Notes: a model not told the origin generated them from the letters alone. A DNA stretch of 64,000 nucleotides from Streptomyces sp. SPB162 (GCF_029504575.1 NZ_JAQFII010000001.1:1016501-1080500); one strand, 5' to 3'; shown: positions 8,742-19,730, counted from the first letter of the stretch. Numbers and translations are program-made.

Positions 8742-9650
8742 TCACGCGCGCATGGGCGCCGCCGACCCGATCGTGGACGCCAGGTAACGCAAGGCGTCGG
8801 AGGCCGGACTGCCGGGCTCCGCAGTCCACACGACGAGTTGCTGCCCGAGGTCCTCAGCGCACTGGAAAGTGGAGCGCTCGAGGGCCAGGTCACCGACCAC
8901 GGGATGACGAAGCAGCCTGGTGCCGCCGGCCCGCGTGGCGACGTCATGCGAGGTCCACCACCGCCGGAACTGGGGATCCATCGCGGAAAGTTCCTCGACA
9001 AGCGCCGTGAGCCGAGGGTCGTCGGGGTTACGCCTGCTGTCCATGCGCAGGTGGCAGACAGCCAGACGGGCCATGACCTCCCAGTCCCGGTACAGCACGC
9101 GGATGGCGGGCTCGGTGAACACCAGGCGCACATAGTTGCGTTCTTCCTCGGGCACCCGTCCGAAGTCCATCACCAGGGCCGCGGCCATGGCGTTCCACGC
9201 CAGGAGATCCGTGTTGTGTCCGATCACGAACCCCGCGGACAGGGTGAGGTCGGCGAGCAGGTGGCGCATTTGCGGCTGGACATCCTGTCGAGCGTTGCCG
9301 GCCGTGGGCGGGGCGTTCTTCCCCGCCAGGGTCAGCAGGTACTCACGCTGGTCGCCATCGAGGCGGAGTACCTGCGCGAGTACGTCCAAGACGGCCCCCG
9401 ACACCTGGACCCGGCCCTGTTCGAGCCGGGTGTAGTAGTCGGTGCTGATCGCCGCCAGTCGGGCGACTTCCTCTCGGCGCAGACCTGGGACCCGCCGGGG
9501 CGCAGCGCTGCCGGGCAGACCAGCCATGCTCGGGCTCACCTGAGCCCGGCGCGCCTTGAGGAACGCTCCCAATTGCTCCCCGTTGGCCTCGCGTCGCACA
9601 TCCACAGCTTCGCACGTTGCCGCGATCCCGTGGAGCAAACACCCGGGCAT
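8742..9650 (-). CDS. MmyB-type XRE transcriptional regulator 3
   Basis: About 302 aa. Helix-turn-helix with RRVPGLRREEVARLAAIS and YYTRLEQGR, then an MmyB/MLTR ligand domain (VIGHNTDLLAWNAMAAALVM). The ATG at 9650 has GAGG 8 nt upstream; a GTG at 9599 is a shorter option that begins closer to the family consensus. The gene lies downstream of, and on the same strand as, two aldo/keto reductases and an alcohol dehydrogenase, and converges on the amidohydrolase fragment. It is more divergent from regulators 1 and 2 than they are from each other. It has no counterpart in operon copy 2. Confidence 0.85.
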   Translation of the reverse strand: MPGCLLHGIAATCEAVDVRREANGEQLGAFLKARRAQVSPSMAGLPGSAAPRRVPGLRREEVARLAAISTDYYTRLEQGRVQVSGAVLDVLAQVLRLDGDQREYLLTLAGKNAPPTAGNARQDVQPQMRHLLADLTLSAGFVIGHNTDLLAWNAMAAALVMDFGRVPEEERNYVRLVFTEPAIRVLYRDWEVMARLAVCHLRMDSRRNPDDPRLTALVEELSAMDPQFRRWWTSHDVATRAGGTRLLRHPVVGDLALERSTFQCAEDLGQQLVVWTAEPGSPASDALRYLASTIGSAAPMRA

Positions 9651-9673
9651 CAGTCGTACCTCTTCGCGCCGCG

Positions 9674-9696
9674 CTCGGGTCGGTCGTCGACCCGAG
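9674..9696. terminator. Perfect 9-bp inverted repeat between aldo/keto reductase and regulator 3
   Basis: CTCGGGTCG, a 5-nt loop, then CGACCCGAG, about 40 nt after the aldo/keto reductase stop and 24 nt before the regulator ATG. It could terminate the reductase transcript or serve as an operator for regulator 3. No T-run follows. Confidence 0.5.
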
Positions 9697-9735
9697 CATC
9701 GCGAGGGCAGCGTTCTGATAGGGAGCCGCTGGCTC

Positions 9736-10737
9736 TCAGCGGGCCGGTGGCCGGTCGGCAGCACTCATGCCTGTGGCGTTCCGAGGCGTGTAGTGCTCCT
9801 CGATCGCGGCGACTTCTTCGTCCGTCAACGTGATGTCGAGCGCCGCAGCGGCGTCCTCCAAGTGACGCGGCTTGGAAGCCCCGACGAGCGGAGCGCTGAC
9901 GACCGGATTCGCCAGGACCCACGCGAGTGCGATCGTGGCCATGGACACCCCGCGTGCCTCGGCGACCGACTGCACCGCCCCGACGATCTTTCGATTCGAC
10001 TCCTCCTCGGTGAACAGACGCCCGTAGGCGGGGTCGGTTCCTGACCGCGTGGTCTCCGCTCCCCATGGCCGGGTGAGCCTGCCGCGCGCCAGCGGGCTCC
10101 AGGGAACGCTCCCCACACCCTGGTCGGCGAGCAGCCCGAACATCTCCCGCTCCTCCTCGCGCATGAGGAGGTTGTACTGGTCCTGCATGGACACGAACCG
10201 TGTCCATCCGTTCAGGTCGGCGGTGTACTGCAGCTTGGCGAACTCCCACGCCAGCATCGACGACGCTCCGATATAGCGCACCTTGCCCGCCTTCACGACA
10301 TCGTGCAGGGCCTCCATGGTCTCCTCGGCGGGCGTCTCGTAGTCGAGGCGGTGGATCTGGTAGAGATCCACATAGTCGGTGCCGAGCCGGGTCAGCGACG
10401 CGTCGATCTGCTCCATGATCGCCTTGCGTGAGGTCCCGGATCCGCCCGGGCCGGCGTGCATCGGGTAGAAGACCTTGGTGGCGAGCACGATGTCCTCGCG
10501 GCGCGAGTACTTGTTGATCGCGCGCCCGACGATCTCCTCCGAGCTGCCGAAGCTGTAGGCGTTGGCGGTGTCCCAGAACGTGATGCCCAGTTCGACGGCC
10601 TGCCGGAATATCGGCTCCGCTTCCTCTTCACCGAGCGCCCATTTGCTGAAGCCGCTCGCGGTGTCCCCGAACGTCATACAGCCGAGCGCCAGTCGGCTGA
10701 CAACAAGCCCTGAGCTTCCCAGTCGTGTGTATTCCAT
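9736..10737 (-). CDS. Aldo/keto reductase
   Basis: 333-aa NADPH-dependent aldo/keto reductase (TIM barrel). The catalytic tetrad can be read as Asp and Tyr in FWDTANAYSFGSSEE, Lys in VLATKVF and His in YQIHRLDYE. C-terminal cofactor contacts are suggested by LVGASKPRHLEDAAAAL. It is closest in type to AKRs that reduce aldehydes or sugars; substrate is not predictable. It lies 39 nt downstream of another reductase gene on the same strand, so the two are probably co-transcribed with the alcohol dehydrogenase at 11819. Confidence 0.9.
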   Translation of the reverse strand: MEYTRLGSSGLVVSRLALGCMTFGDTASGFSKWALGEEEAEPIFRQAVELGITFWDTANAYSFGSSEEIVGRAINKYSRREDIVLATKVFYPMHAGPGGSGTSRKAIMEQIDASLTRLGTDYVDLYQIHRLDYETPAEETMEALHDVVKAGKVRYIGASSMLAWEFAKLQYTADLNGWTRFVSMQDQYNLLMREEEREMFGLLADQGVGSVPWSPLARGRLTRPWGAETTRSGTDPAYGRLFTEEESNRKIVGAVQSVAEARGVSMATIALAWVLANPVVSAPLVGASKPRHLEDAAAALDITLTDEEVAAIEEHYTPRNATGMSAADRPPAR

Positions 10738-10776
10738 ACGTCCTTGTCCTTGTCCTCGTCCCCCCTCGTCACCGAG

Positions 10777-11772
10777 CTACCAGGCGTACGCTTCGGGCGC
10801 CTCTCCACCCGGCCCCGGCCAGATCTCGTCGAGCTCTCGCAGGGTTTCGGCCGACAGGTTCAGGTGTGGGGCCCGGAGTGTCTGGTGCAGTTGCTCGGGC
10901 GTTCGTGGTCCGACGATGGTGGTCGCGACCGCCGGGTTGTGCAGCAGCCAGGCGAGCGCGACGTCCGCAGGTCGCTCGCCGAGGTCTGCGCACAGTGCTT
11001 CGTAGCGTTCGAGTTGCGACCGGTGGCGCTCGACGGCGGCCAGGAAATCGGGAGATGAGCGTCGACCGCTGTCGGCCTTCTGCAGGGCACCGCCGAGCAG
11101 GCCCCCGCCTAGCGGGCTCCACGGAATCAGGCCGATGCCGTAGTGGCGCAGTGCGGGGAGCAGTTCCAGTTCGACCGTACGAGCGGTGAGGTTGTAGAGG
11201 CTCTGCTCGGAGACGAGGCCGAGAAAGTGACGCTTGCCGGCTTCCTGCTGGGCGGTCGCGACGTGCCAGCCGGCGAAGTTGCTGCTGCCGATGTAGGTGA
11301 CCTTGCCCTCTCGGACGAGTTGCTCCATGGCCTGCCAGATCTCGTCCCACGGTGTGGAACGGTCGACATGGTGCATCTGATACAGGTCGATGTGATCGGT
11401 TCCCAGCCGCTGGAGACTGTCTTCGGCCGCCTTGCGGATCTTGTAGGCGGACAGGTGCCTGTCGTTCGGGCCGGTTCCCATGGGCTGGTACAGCTTGGTC
11501 GCCAGCACGATCCGGTCGCGTCGGCCTCCGCCCTGGGCCAGCCACCGGCCGATGATCTCTTCCGAGAGGCCGTATCCCTGTTCCATGTCGGGGGACTGCG
11601 GCCCTCCGTAGGCATCGGCGGTGTCCACGAAGTTGATGCCTTCCTCGACTGCCCGGTCGAGAAGGTCGAGACTGGTGGACGCGTCCGTGACCCAGCCGAA
11701 GTTCATGGTTCCCAGGCCGAGTTTGCTCACCTTCAGACCTGTTCGGCCGAGGTGGTCGTACGTCATTGTCAT
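10777..11772 (-). CDS. Aldo/keto reductase
   Basis: 331 aa. Tetrad residues appear in FVDTADAYGGPQSPD (Asp, Tyr), IVLATKLYQ (Lys) and LYQMHHVDRS (His). C-terminal VGPRTPEQLHQTLRA fits the cofactor-binding end. The ATG at 11772 has GGAGA 9 nt upstream. A longer open frame continues into the upstream dehydrogenase in a different frame and is not coding. It sits between the alcohol dehydrogenase (46 nt upstream) and the other reductase, so a three-gene operon 11819-10777-9736 is likely. Confidence 0.9.
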   Translation of the reverse strand: MTMTYDHLGRTGLKVSKLGLGTMNFGWVTDASTSLDLLDRAVEEGINFVDTADAYGGPQSPDMEQGYGLSEEIIGRWLAQGGGRRDRIVLATKLYQPMGTGPNDRHLSAYKIRKAAEDSLQRLGTDHIDLYQMHHVDRSTPWDEIWQAMEQLVREGKVTYIGSSNFAGWHVATAQQEAGKRHFLGLVSEQSLYNLTARTVELELLPALRHYGIGLIPWSPLGGGLLGGALQKADSGRRSSPDFLAAVERHRSQLERYEALCADLGERPADVALAWLLHNPAVATTIVGPRTPEQLHQTLRAPHLNLSAETLRELDEIWPGPGGEAPEAYAW

Positions 11773-11818
11773 CGGTGATTCTCCGTTGGTACCGGTAGTA
11801 CGTCGCCGACGGTCCGGG

Positions 11819-12862
11819 TCAGGCCAGCGTCGCGATGTCGATGACGAAGCGGTAGCGCACATCGGAGGACAGGACGCGCTCATACGCCTCGTTTGTCTTC
11901 TCCACCGGGATGACCTCGACCTCCGCGCCGATCCCGTGCTCGCCGCAGAAGTCCAGCATTTCCTGCGTCTCCCGGATGCCGCCGATGGACGAACCGGCGT
12001 AGGAGCGGCCTCGGGAGAGAAGGGAGAACACGTTGAGCGACAGTGGTTCCGCCGGGGCGCCCACGTTGACCATGGTGCCGCCCACGGCCAGCAGGGAGAG
12101 GTAGGCATCGACGTCGAGTTTGGCGCTCACGGTGTTGACGATGAGGTCGAAGGAACCTGCCAGTTCCTCGAACGTCCTCGGGTCACCGGTGGCGTGGTAG
12201 TGGTCGGCGCCCAGGCGCAGACCGTCGTCCATCTTCTTCAACGACTGCGAGAGGACGGTGACTTCCGCGCCCAACGCGTGCGCGAACTTGACGCCCATGT
12301 GTCCGAGTCCGCCCAGCCCGACGATGGCCACCTTCTTGCCGGGACCCGCTCCCCACCGGTGCAGCGGCGAGTAGGTCGTGATGCCCGCGCACAGCAGCGG
12401 GGCGGCCTCGTCCAGGGCGACGCCTGCGGGGACGCGGACGACGAAGTGTTCGTCGACGACGATGTGGGTGGTGTATCCGCCCTGGGTCCGCGTCCCGTCC
12501 CGGTCGACGGAGCCGTAGGTGAGCGTGCTGCCGTTGAGACAGTACTGCTCCTCACCCTTGCGGCATGAGTCGCAGGTTCGGCAGGAGTCGACCAGGCAGC
12601 CGACGCCGACGCGGTCACCCGCGGCGTACTTGCTGACCTCGGTACCGACTCGGGTGACGACTCCGGTTATCTCGTGGCCGGGGGCCACCGGGTAGTGCAC
12701 CGGGCCCCAGTCGCCACGAACGTGGTGAATGTCCGAGTGGCAGACGCCGACGTACTTGATCTCGATAAGGACATCCCGCGGGCCGACTTCGCGGCGCTCG
12801 ACGGAGGTCCGGGTGAGCGGTTCGGTCGCGGACGTAGCGGCGTACGCGTTGACGGTGAACAC
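11819..12862 (-). CDS. NAD(P)-dependent alcohol dehydrogenase, CAD/YahK type
   Basis: 347-aa zinc MDR enzyme of the cinnamyl-alcohol-dehydrogenase/YahK group. Catalytic site: GVCHSDIHH and [10 protein letters not shown]. Structural zinc: [20 protein letters not shown]. Cofactor motif: [18 protein letters not shown]. The GTG at 12862 is preferred because it aligns with the family start ([15 protein letters not shown]) and has GGGAG just upstream. An open frame reaching 12949 adds residues unlike the family. It is the first gene of a leftward operon with two aldo/keto reductases, and diverges from a third one at 13206. Reduction of aldehydes to alcohols is the likely direction. Confidence 0.9.
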   Translation of the reverse strand: MFTVNAYAATSATEPLTRTSVERREVGPRDVLIEIKYVGVCHSDIHHVRGDWGPVHYPVAPGHEITGVVTRVGTEVSKYAAGDRVGVGCLVDSCRTCDSCRKGEEQYCLNGSTLTYGSVDRDGTRTQGGYTTHIVVDEHFVVRVPAGVALDEAAPLLCAGITTYSPLHRWGAGPGKKVAIVGLGGLGHMGVKFAHALGAEVTVLSQSLKKMDDGLRLGADHYHATGDPRTFEELAGSFDLIVNTVSAKLDVDAYLSLLAVGGTMVNVGAPAEPLSLNVFSLLSRGRSYAGSSIGGIRETQEMLDFCGEHGIGAEVEVIPVEKTNEAYERVLSSDVRYRFVIDIATLA

Positions 12863-12968
12863 GTTTCTCCCAATCTCCCAAGAGTGGATCTGGTCGCTGG
12901 CGCGGCATGTCGGTGCGGCAGCCCTTGCCTTCACGACTCGTTCACGCAAGGCTCCGCTTCTTCACTGA

Positions 12969-14192
<1,224 letters not shown>

Positions 14193-14267
14193 TCGACCGG
14201 TTCACACCAGGTGGGCCGATCTTGATCACCCTCTGCGCGGGGCCGATTGCGAAGACCGGAGCTTTCC

Positions 14268-15173
14268 CTACGGGCGCAGGAGCAACTTGCCGCGCGCATG
14301 GCCGGACTCGCTCAGCTCGTGCGCCCTGGCGGCGTCGGCGAGCGGGAAGCTCTGGTCGACGCGTATGCGCAACCGACCGTCGGCGGCGCGGCGGGCGTAC
14401 TCCGCGAGCTCCGGTCCGAAGCGTCGGCCTCCGATGGAGAAGGTGATGCCCAGCTCGAAGGCCCGCGGGTCGTTGGTGGTGACGATGCGGTCGGTGGTGC
14501 CGCCGCGCAGCTCCATGGAGACGTCCAGGGCGTCCATGCCGGCGACGTCGTAGACGGCATCGACGCCCTGGGGGGCGACCGCGCGGACCCGGTCGACGAG
14601 GCCGTCACCGTACGCCACGGAGATCGCGCCGAGAGAGCGCAGGAAGTCGTGGTTGGCCTCGGACGCCGTACCGATCACGGTGGCACCGCGCGCCACGGCG
14701 ATCTGGACCCCGACGGAGCCGACCACGCCCGCGGCTCCATGGACCAGCAGGGTCTCGCCCAGGCCCACCGCGAGTTCGCCCAGCACGCGGTCGGAAGTCT
14801 CGACAGCCACCGGCAGCGCAGCGGCTGTCTCCCAGTCGAGGCCGGCGGGCTTGAACGCGAAGTCCGAGGCCACGGCGTACTCGGCAGAGGCGCCGGTGTC
14901 GGTCCAGACCATCACCTCGTCACCGATCGACACACCTCTGACGCCTGCCCCCACCTCGTCGACGATGCCGGCTCCTTCCAAGCCCGGGACAGCCGGGAGG
15001 GACGGAGGGCCCATCTGCGGGGCCCGGCCCTAACGGATCTTGAAGTCGATGGGATTGACAGCAGCGGCCACGATCTTCACTCGCACCTGCCCGGGCCCTG
15101 CGTGCGGCTCGGTCACCTCCGCCAGCCGCAGAACCTCCGGACCGCCGTACTCGTCGTAGGAGATCGCCTTCAT
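14268..15173 (-). pseudogene. Zeta-crystallin-type quinone oxidoreductase gene with in-frame stop
   Basis: Zinc-free MDR enzyme (NADPH:quinone reductase type). It starts MKAISYDEYGGPEVLRLAEV at 15173. After codon 47 (NPIDFKIR) a TAG interrupts the frame at 15030-15032. The same frame then continues through EGAGIVDEVGAGVRG, the cofactor motif HGAAGVVGSVGVQIA and the C-terminus GKLLLRP. The paralogue at 19731-20649 reads SGW at the stop position. A restart at the internal ATG at 15014 (248 aa) would lack the N-terminal lobe. It is divergent from a LuxR-type hybrid regulator with a shared palindrome between them. Confidence 0.8.
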
Positions 15174-15273
15174 GCCTATCACTTCCCGTCGTACGGATGG
15201 CTCGGTCCGCCCTGGCAGCGGGCCGGTCGTGAACAACGCCTCCAGCCTCGGGCGCGGCGGCTCGGACGCCGCC

Positions 15274-15307
15274 GTCCTTTCGGACAGTTCCAACTGACCG
15301 AAAGGAC
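15274..15307. promoter_or_regulatory. Near-perfect 34-bp palindrome upstream of hybrid LuxR regulator 1
   Basis: GTCCTTTCGG and CCGAAAGGAC are perfect 10-bp arms 14 nt apart. The spacer itself contains CAGTT/AACTG, so only two symmetric positions break the palindrome. An equivalent site with identical spacing is at 20748-20781. It lies between the quinone reductase gene and the regulator, just upstream of the predicted -35 region. Confidence 0.65.
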
Positions 15308-15332
15308 AATCCGGTGGGAGAAACCCGCTGCC

Positions 15333-15338
15333 TACGCT
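15333..15338 (+). promoter_or_regulatory. -10 element TACGCT, predicted leaderless start
   Basis: TACGCT lies exactly 7 nt before the ATG at 15346, and no Shine-Dalgarno sequence precedes that ATG. The homologous regulator at 20819 has the same TACGCT-N7-ATG arrangement in otherwise diverged sequence. This fits an actinomycete leaderless promoter. Confidence 0.5.
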
Positions 15339-15345
15339 GGCGGGC

Positions 15346-16614
15346 ATGGACCTGATGGCAGCAGTCGAGTTGATCCAGGCGCCGCCGTCCGAGCATCTGG
15401 CACGTCTGTCCTCCGCTCTGGCGGAGGCGATTCCGCACCGGGAGATCGCCCAGCTGACCCGTAACTCCTCGTACGCATCGTTCAAGATCATCGGCGAGCC
15501 TCGCAGCCGGCCTGGCGTCGCCATCACTGCCACCGACGTTGCGGCCCTGAGGTCGCTGGTGACGTCGAAGGGAAGCTGGCAGGGGCGGGCACCGATGGCT
15601 GGCGTTGACATGCCCGTGCTGGCTCTGGCCAGCGGCATCATGGGCCAGGCCGCGCTGCTGGTCCTCATACGAACCGAGGACACCCCGGTACCGGAGGAGC
15701 ACATGAGGCCGGCCCAGGCGCTGTGGGAGCTGGTGACCGTGTACCGGGAGGGCCTGCGCAGCGAGCCGCTGGCCGCGTTGCGTGCGGCGGCCGCCGCACG
15801 TGCCGTGGCCATCGCCGAACTCCGCGACGCGCACGGGGCCGCGCTCACCGCTCTGCTCGGCGTCCTGCGCGACCGCGCCCTGAACGACGCGCACGCCCGT
15901 GCGCGCTCCGTCGACCTCGCCGTCTCCGCCGTCACCGAGCTGCGGTCACGGGTCGAACTCGACCGGGTGCTGATGGAGGAGCGGCCTGGGAACGCCTTCG
16001 AGCGGCTGGCCGAGTCACTGCGCCAGATCCTGCGCGCCCGCGGCGTGCGGCTGGACCTGGGACCGCCCGACGCGGAGGACAGCACCGACCGACTGCTGCC
16101 CGCGGACGTCACCCACACGGCGCTTGCCGTGGTCCGGGCCACCGTGCACGCCTCCCTGGATGACCAAGGGCTCGGTTTGGGCGGTGATGGCGAGCACCGC
16201 GTTCACATCGGCTGGCACGTTAGCACGGACGAACTGCGCGCCACCGTGCGGGACAACGGGCCCGGCACGCTCACCCGCCACACCCTCGACACCCGCCGCG
16301 TCACCGAGCTGCTGGCACCGCTCGGAGGGCGGCTCGACGTGGACGCCGTACCAGGGTGGGGCACGACGGTGACCTTCGAGATCCCGCTCTCATCGTCCAG
16401 TACGCCCTGTCAGGACCCCCTGGCCAAGCTCGGCGCACGGGAACTGGAGGTCCTCGGGCAACTGGCCCGGGGCCGCCGCAACCGCGACATCGCCCAGACG
16501 CTGCACATCAGCGAGTCGACGGTGAAGTTCCACGTCGCCAGGATCATCGGAAAACTCGGCGTCAGCACCCGGGGGGAGGCGGCGGCGCTCGCCCATCAAT
16601 GGGGGGCCGCATAA
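15346..16614 (+). CDS. Hybrid regulator 1: GAF-like, ATPase-like and LuxR helix-turn-helix domains
   Basis: 422-aa cytoplasmic regulator. Residues ~1-150 resemble a degenerate GAF-like sensory region. Residues ~160-235 are helical (DAHGAALTALLGVLRDRALN), where a sensor kinase would have its dimerisation helices. Residues ~245-345 resemble a GHKL/HATPase domain (TVRDNGPGTL; VPGWGTTVTFEIPL). Residues ~355-420 are a LuxR/NarL DNA-binding domain (LHISESTVKFHVARIIGKLG). No receiver domain is present. It may be a one-component fusion of a histidine-kinase-like module to its output domain. Paralogues are at 20819 and 27040. It is divergent from a quinone reductase gene. Confidence 0.85.
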   Translation: MDLMAAVELIQAPPSEHLARLSSALAEAIPHREIAQLTRNSSYASFKIIGEPRSRPGVAITATDVAALRSLVTSKGSWQGRAPMAGVDMPVLALASGIMGQAALLVLIRTEDTPVPEEHMRPAQALWELVTVYREGLRSEPLAALRAAAAARAVAIAELRDAHGAALTALLGVLRDRALNDAHARARSVDLAVSAVTELRSRVELDRVLMEERPGNAFERLAESLRQILRARGVRLDLGPPDAEDSTDRLLPADVTHTALAVVRATVHASLDDQGLGLGGDGEHRVHIGWHVSTDELRATVRDNGPGTLTRHTLDTRRVTELLAPLGGRLDVDAVPGWGTTVTFEIPLSSSSTPCQDPLAKLGARELEVLGQLARGRRNRDIAQTLHISESTVKFHVARIIGKLGVSTRGEAAALAHQWGAA

Positions 16615-16857
16615 AAGTCGGCAGTCGGGGTCCGCCCTTCCGGTCACGCCATTCCCCCTTCAGCCCTCAATACCTATGAATTCGTGTACCCACTTTTCCC
16701 GTTTCACCCATCGATCCGGCCGTGCCGACTCCGATCCCTCATGGCGCCGCGCCGACACCCGCAGGCGTCACCGGCCGATCAGTTCGAACTTCTTTCACGA
16801 GAAGGCAGCTTGAGCATGTTCGGTTTCCCAACACCCCCCACGTTCTGAGAGAACTAC

Positions 16858-18453
16858 ATGAACAGAAGAGCAGTCGTTATGTGCGGCGCGGTCATCGTGC
16901 TGGCCGGGACGCTCACGGCGGCCCCCGCCGAGGCCGGCGCATCGCCCGCCGCAGGCAAAGTCCGCGCGGCGAAGCTCACTTGGACGAAGTGCGGCACCGA
17001 CGACACCCCAACCCTCCAATGCGCGTCGCTGGAGGTTCCCCTCAACCACGCCAAGCCGCACGGTCGCCGGATCACCCTCGCACTGACCCGCGTTCCCCAT
17101 ACGTCCACGAGGTTCCAGGGCCCCCTGCTGGTCAACCCCGGCGGTCCCGGACAGAGCGGACTGTGGCTCGCCGGAACAGTTGCCTCCGGGCTACCCGAGA
17201 AGGTCGCGGCCCAGTACGACATCATCGGTTTCGACCCGCGCGGAGTCGGCTCCAGCAAACCCGCCCTGGACTGCAAGCCGGGCTATTTCGCCCCGACACG
17301 TCCCGCCTACGTGCCGAGCGATCCCGCCATCGAGAAGGCCAACCTGGCGCGTGCCAAGTCCTTCGCCGACGCGTGCGGCGAGAAGTACGCCGACGTGTTG
17401 CCCTACATCAGCACGATCAGCGCAGCCAAGGACATGGACTCGATCCGCGAGGCAGTCGGCGCCAAGAAGATCAACTACCTGGGTTACTCGGGCGGAACCT
17501 ACCTGGGCGCGGTCTACGGCAAGCTCTTCCCGCAGCGGATGCGGCGCATGGTCCTTGACTCGATGGTCGACCCCACCACAGCGTGGTACGACTTCAACTT
17601 CACCCAGGACTCGGGGATGGAAGAGCGCTTCAAGGCGCTCATGGCGTGGATCGCCAAGTACAACGCGACATACGAGCTCGGCACCGACCCGGCCGCGATC
17701 GAGGCCAAGTGGTACGCGATGCGTGCGGGACTCGCCCGGAAACCGGCGGGCGGCAAGGTGGGAGCGTCCGAGCTGGACGACACCTTCCTGGCCGGCGGCT
17801 ACGGCAACGACGCTTGGCCCTACCTCGCCCGGGCCTTCGCGGCTTACGTGAACGACAAGAGCGCCGACCACCTGGTCAAGGAGTACGAGTTCTACGCGGA
17901 GCAGACCGGAAGCAGCAACGCTTACAGCATCTACACCGCGATCGAGTGCGGTGACGCCGCCTGGCCGCGTGACTGGAACCAGTGGCGCAAGGACAACTGG
18001 GCGATGTACAAGAAGGCGCCGTTCTATACATGGAGCAACGCCTGGTTCAACGCGCCATGTGCGTTCTGGCCCACGAAGCCCCACAAGCCGATGAACGTCG
18101 CCAACGCCGAGCTGCCGCCGCTGCTGCTGTTCCAGGCGACGAACGACGGGGCCACGCCGTATGAGGGCGGTGTCACCGTCCACCGCCTGCTCAAGGGCTC
18201 CAGCCTGGTGGTCGAGCAGGGCGGCGAGAACCACACCATCACGCTGAGGGGGAACGCCTGTCTGGACGAGCACCTGGCGAGCTATCTCTCCGACGGCACG
18301 GTGCCGCGCGGCATGGGCGTGGCCGATGCCGTCTGCCAGAAGACGCCCGACCCGAAGCCGCTGAGCACAGCGAACTCCTCGACTGCCACGGCACCGCCGG
18401 CCGCCACAGCGGTCGGCGGCACACGGCACGGGATGCACGGATTGCGCGGCTGA
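16858..18453 (+). CDS. Secreted alpha/beta hydrolase, tripeptidyl aminopeptidase (S33) type
   Basis: 531-aa exported protein. A Sec-type signal peptide with cleavage near PAEA is followed by the mature S33 fold. The oxyanion region is VNPGGPGQSG, then FDPRGVGSS. The nucleophile elbow is GYSGGTYLG (Ser about residue 211). A C-terminal TAP-like domain carries the catalytic His in GGENHTITL and ends with CLDEHLASYLSDGTVP. It matches Streptomyces extracellular tripeptidyl aminopeptidase/SlpD-E-like proteases in length and layout. It probably removes peptides or acts as an esterase outside the cell. An AT-richer stretch around 16660-16700 may hold its promoter. Confidence 0.88.
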   Translation: MNRRAVVMCGAVIVLAGTLTAAPAEAGASPAAGKVRAAKLTWTKCGTDDTPTLQCASLEVPLNHAKPHGRRITLALTRVPHTSTRFQGPLLVNPGGPGQSGLWLAGTVASGLPEKVAAQYDIIGFDPRGVGSSKPALDCKPGYFAPTRPAYVPSDPAIEKANLARAKSFADACGEKYADVLPYISTISAAKDMDSIREAVGAKKINYLGYSGGTYLGAVYGKLFPQRMRRMVLDSMVDPTTAWYDFNFTQDSGMEERFKALMAWIAKYNATYELGTDPAAIEAKWYAMRAGLARKPAGGKVGASELDDTFLAGGYGNDAWPYLARAFAAYVNDKSADHLVKEYEFYAEQTGSSNAYSIYTAIECGDAAWPRDWNQWRKDNWAMYKKAPFYTWSNAWFNAPCAFWPTKPHKPMNVANAELPPLLLFQATNDGATPYEGGVTVHRLLKGSSLVVEQGGENHTITLRGNACLDEHLASYLSDGTVPRGMGVADAVCQKTPDPKPLSTANSSTATAPPAATAVGGTRHGMHGLRG

Positions 18454-18775
18454 GCGTACGAGGGCAATCCGTACGCAGTGCCTCCTGGTGGCTCGGTTGA
18501 ACGCCGCCGCTACGAGCCCCGGAGGCCCTGTTGCCATCGCTGTAGGCGCCTGAACCTGCGTGGTGAGGCAACGAGTTGCTGCCGCTGATCGCGGCGCGGC
18601 CGCCGGTGTCCGATGGGGCGCTGGTGGTCGAGGTCTGGGACAGCAACCGGGGCCACGCCGAAGACGCAGACGCCAGAGCCGGATGCCGAAGTCGGCCGGG
18701 GTCGTTGCCGAGCCAGGTCCGCAAGCCGCGCGGGGAGTCGAGGAGTGGGCCGGACGTCGCGTTACTGACCCACCC
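18454..18775. other. Gene-poor stretch with a possible anti-sigma ATPase-like relic
   Basis: No complete gene is seen. Around 18576-18650 the plus strand reads LLPLIAARPPVSDGALVVEV and WDSN. This resembles the last strand of the GHKL domain in Streptomyces anti-sigma-factor-like ATP-binding proteins. The match is short and stops soon after, so at most it is a decayed fragment. Confidence 0.3.
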
Positions 18776-19400
18776 TCAGGAGGGGAGAAGGATTCCCAGC
18801 AGGGCGAGCAGCGCGCACGAACTGAGGTTGACCGCCCGGTAGTGGAGGAAGATCGCGGCGAACTCACGCATGGTCGCGCTGGGCCAGAAGTAGGCGGCGG
18901 TGGGCGAGCCGATGACCTGGCCGTTCACGCCGGTGCGCCGGGCCGTCAGGGCGGCGCGGAAGACGTGGAAGTTGTTGGTGACGACCACACACCGGTGGTC
19001 CGGCACACGCTCCCGCATGAGCGCCTCGCTGAAGCGCAGATTCTCCTCCGTGGTGCGCGAGCGGTTCTCCCGTACGACATGTCGCTCCGGGACGCCACGG
19101 GCGATGAGGTAGTCGGCCATCGCTCGGCCTCGGGCAGGTCCTCGTCGGGGCCCTGGCCGCCGGAGGTGACCAGCACGGGCGGCTTACCCCGCGCCACCTG
19201 CGCCTCGTACACCGCACGCGCCCGATCGAGTCTGCTCGCCAGCAGGGGCCGCACCCGGGAGCCGCCGACCAGACCGGAACCGAGGACGACGACGAAGTCC
19301 ACGTCGTGACGGACCTTCAGCCGCGCGTAGAGGAAGGCGTAGGCGAGGAACGACAGGAAGACGTACGAGACGTAGCCGGCCGTGCGCTGGAGCTCGTCGC
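18776..19400 (-). pseudogene. DUF218/YdcF-family membrane protein gene, frameshifted and N-terminally truncated
   Basis: Two frames together give one DUF218 protein. The upstream part has a membrane segment (YVSYVFLSFLAYAFLYARLK), VDFVVVLGSGLVGG and VLVTSGGQGPDEDLPEA. The downstream part reads MADYLIARGVPERHVV, then the family motif TTEENLRFS, VVVTNNFHVFRAAL and a final hydrophobic helix ending LLALLGILLPS. The switch is near 19125-19135 and needs one base change in length. No start or additional N-terminal membrane helices typical of Streptomyces members are visible upstream. YdcF/ElyC proteins act in envelope polysaccharide metabolism (family knowledge). Confidence 0.75.
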
Positions 19401-19730
19401 GGCCGGTTGACGGGCCCACCTGCCCGGCGTCGGCCGAGCACCCCACCGAGGCCGCCACGGCTTCGGATCGTTGCCAGGAGCGGATCACAGTCCGGTCGGC
19501 GTACCTGTGAACGCGGCTCTGGCAGGATTTCCGTAACTGGAAATCATTCCGCCAGGGCCGCTCTCCCGGGTCACCCCTACGCACACCGCTTGCCCAACGC
19601 GGAAGCCGCCGAACGGAAGGTATCGAGTATGGCGGCGCGGCCCACAGCGGATTCCTGTGGGCCGCGCGGACCATCAGCGGGCTACTTGGCCCCACAAGGC
19701 GAGCCCGCCCGAGGAAGGGCGAGAGGCCTG
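19401..19730. other. Non-coding or unrecognised stretch
   Basis: Between the decayed DUF218 gene and quinone reductase copy 2 I see no start with a ribosome-binding site and no recognisable domain in any frame. It may include eroded 5' sequence of the DUF218 gene. Confidence 0.4.

Noticed and set aside
10777-12108. 443-aa version of the aldo/keto reductase
   Set aside because: The extra N-terminal residues lie antiphase inside the upstream dehydrogenase and are low-complexity Arg/Ser-rich sequence.
11819-12568. Plus-strand long frames opposite the dehydrogenase and other genes
   Set aside because: Gly/Asp/Val/His-rich translations without motifs, typical antisense shadows of high-G+C genes.
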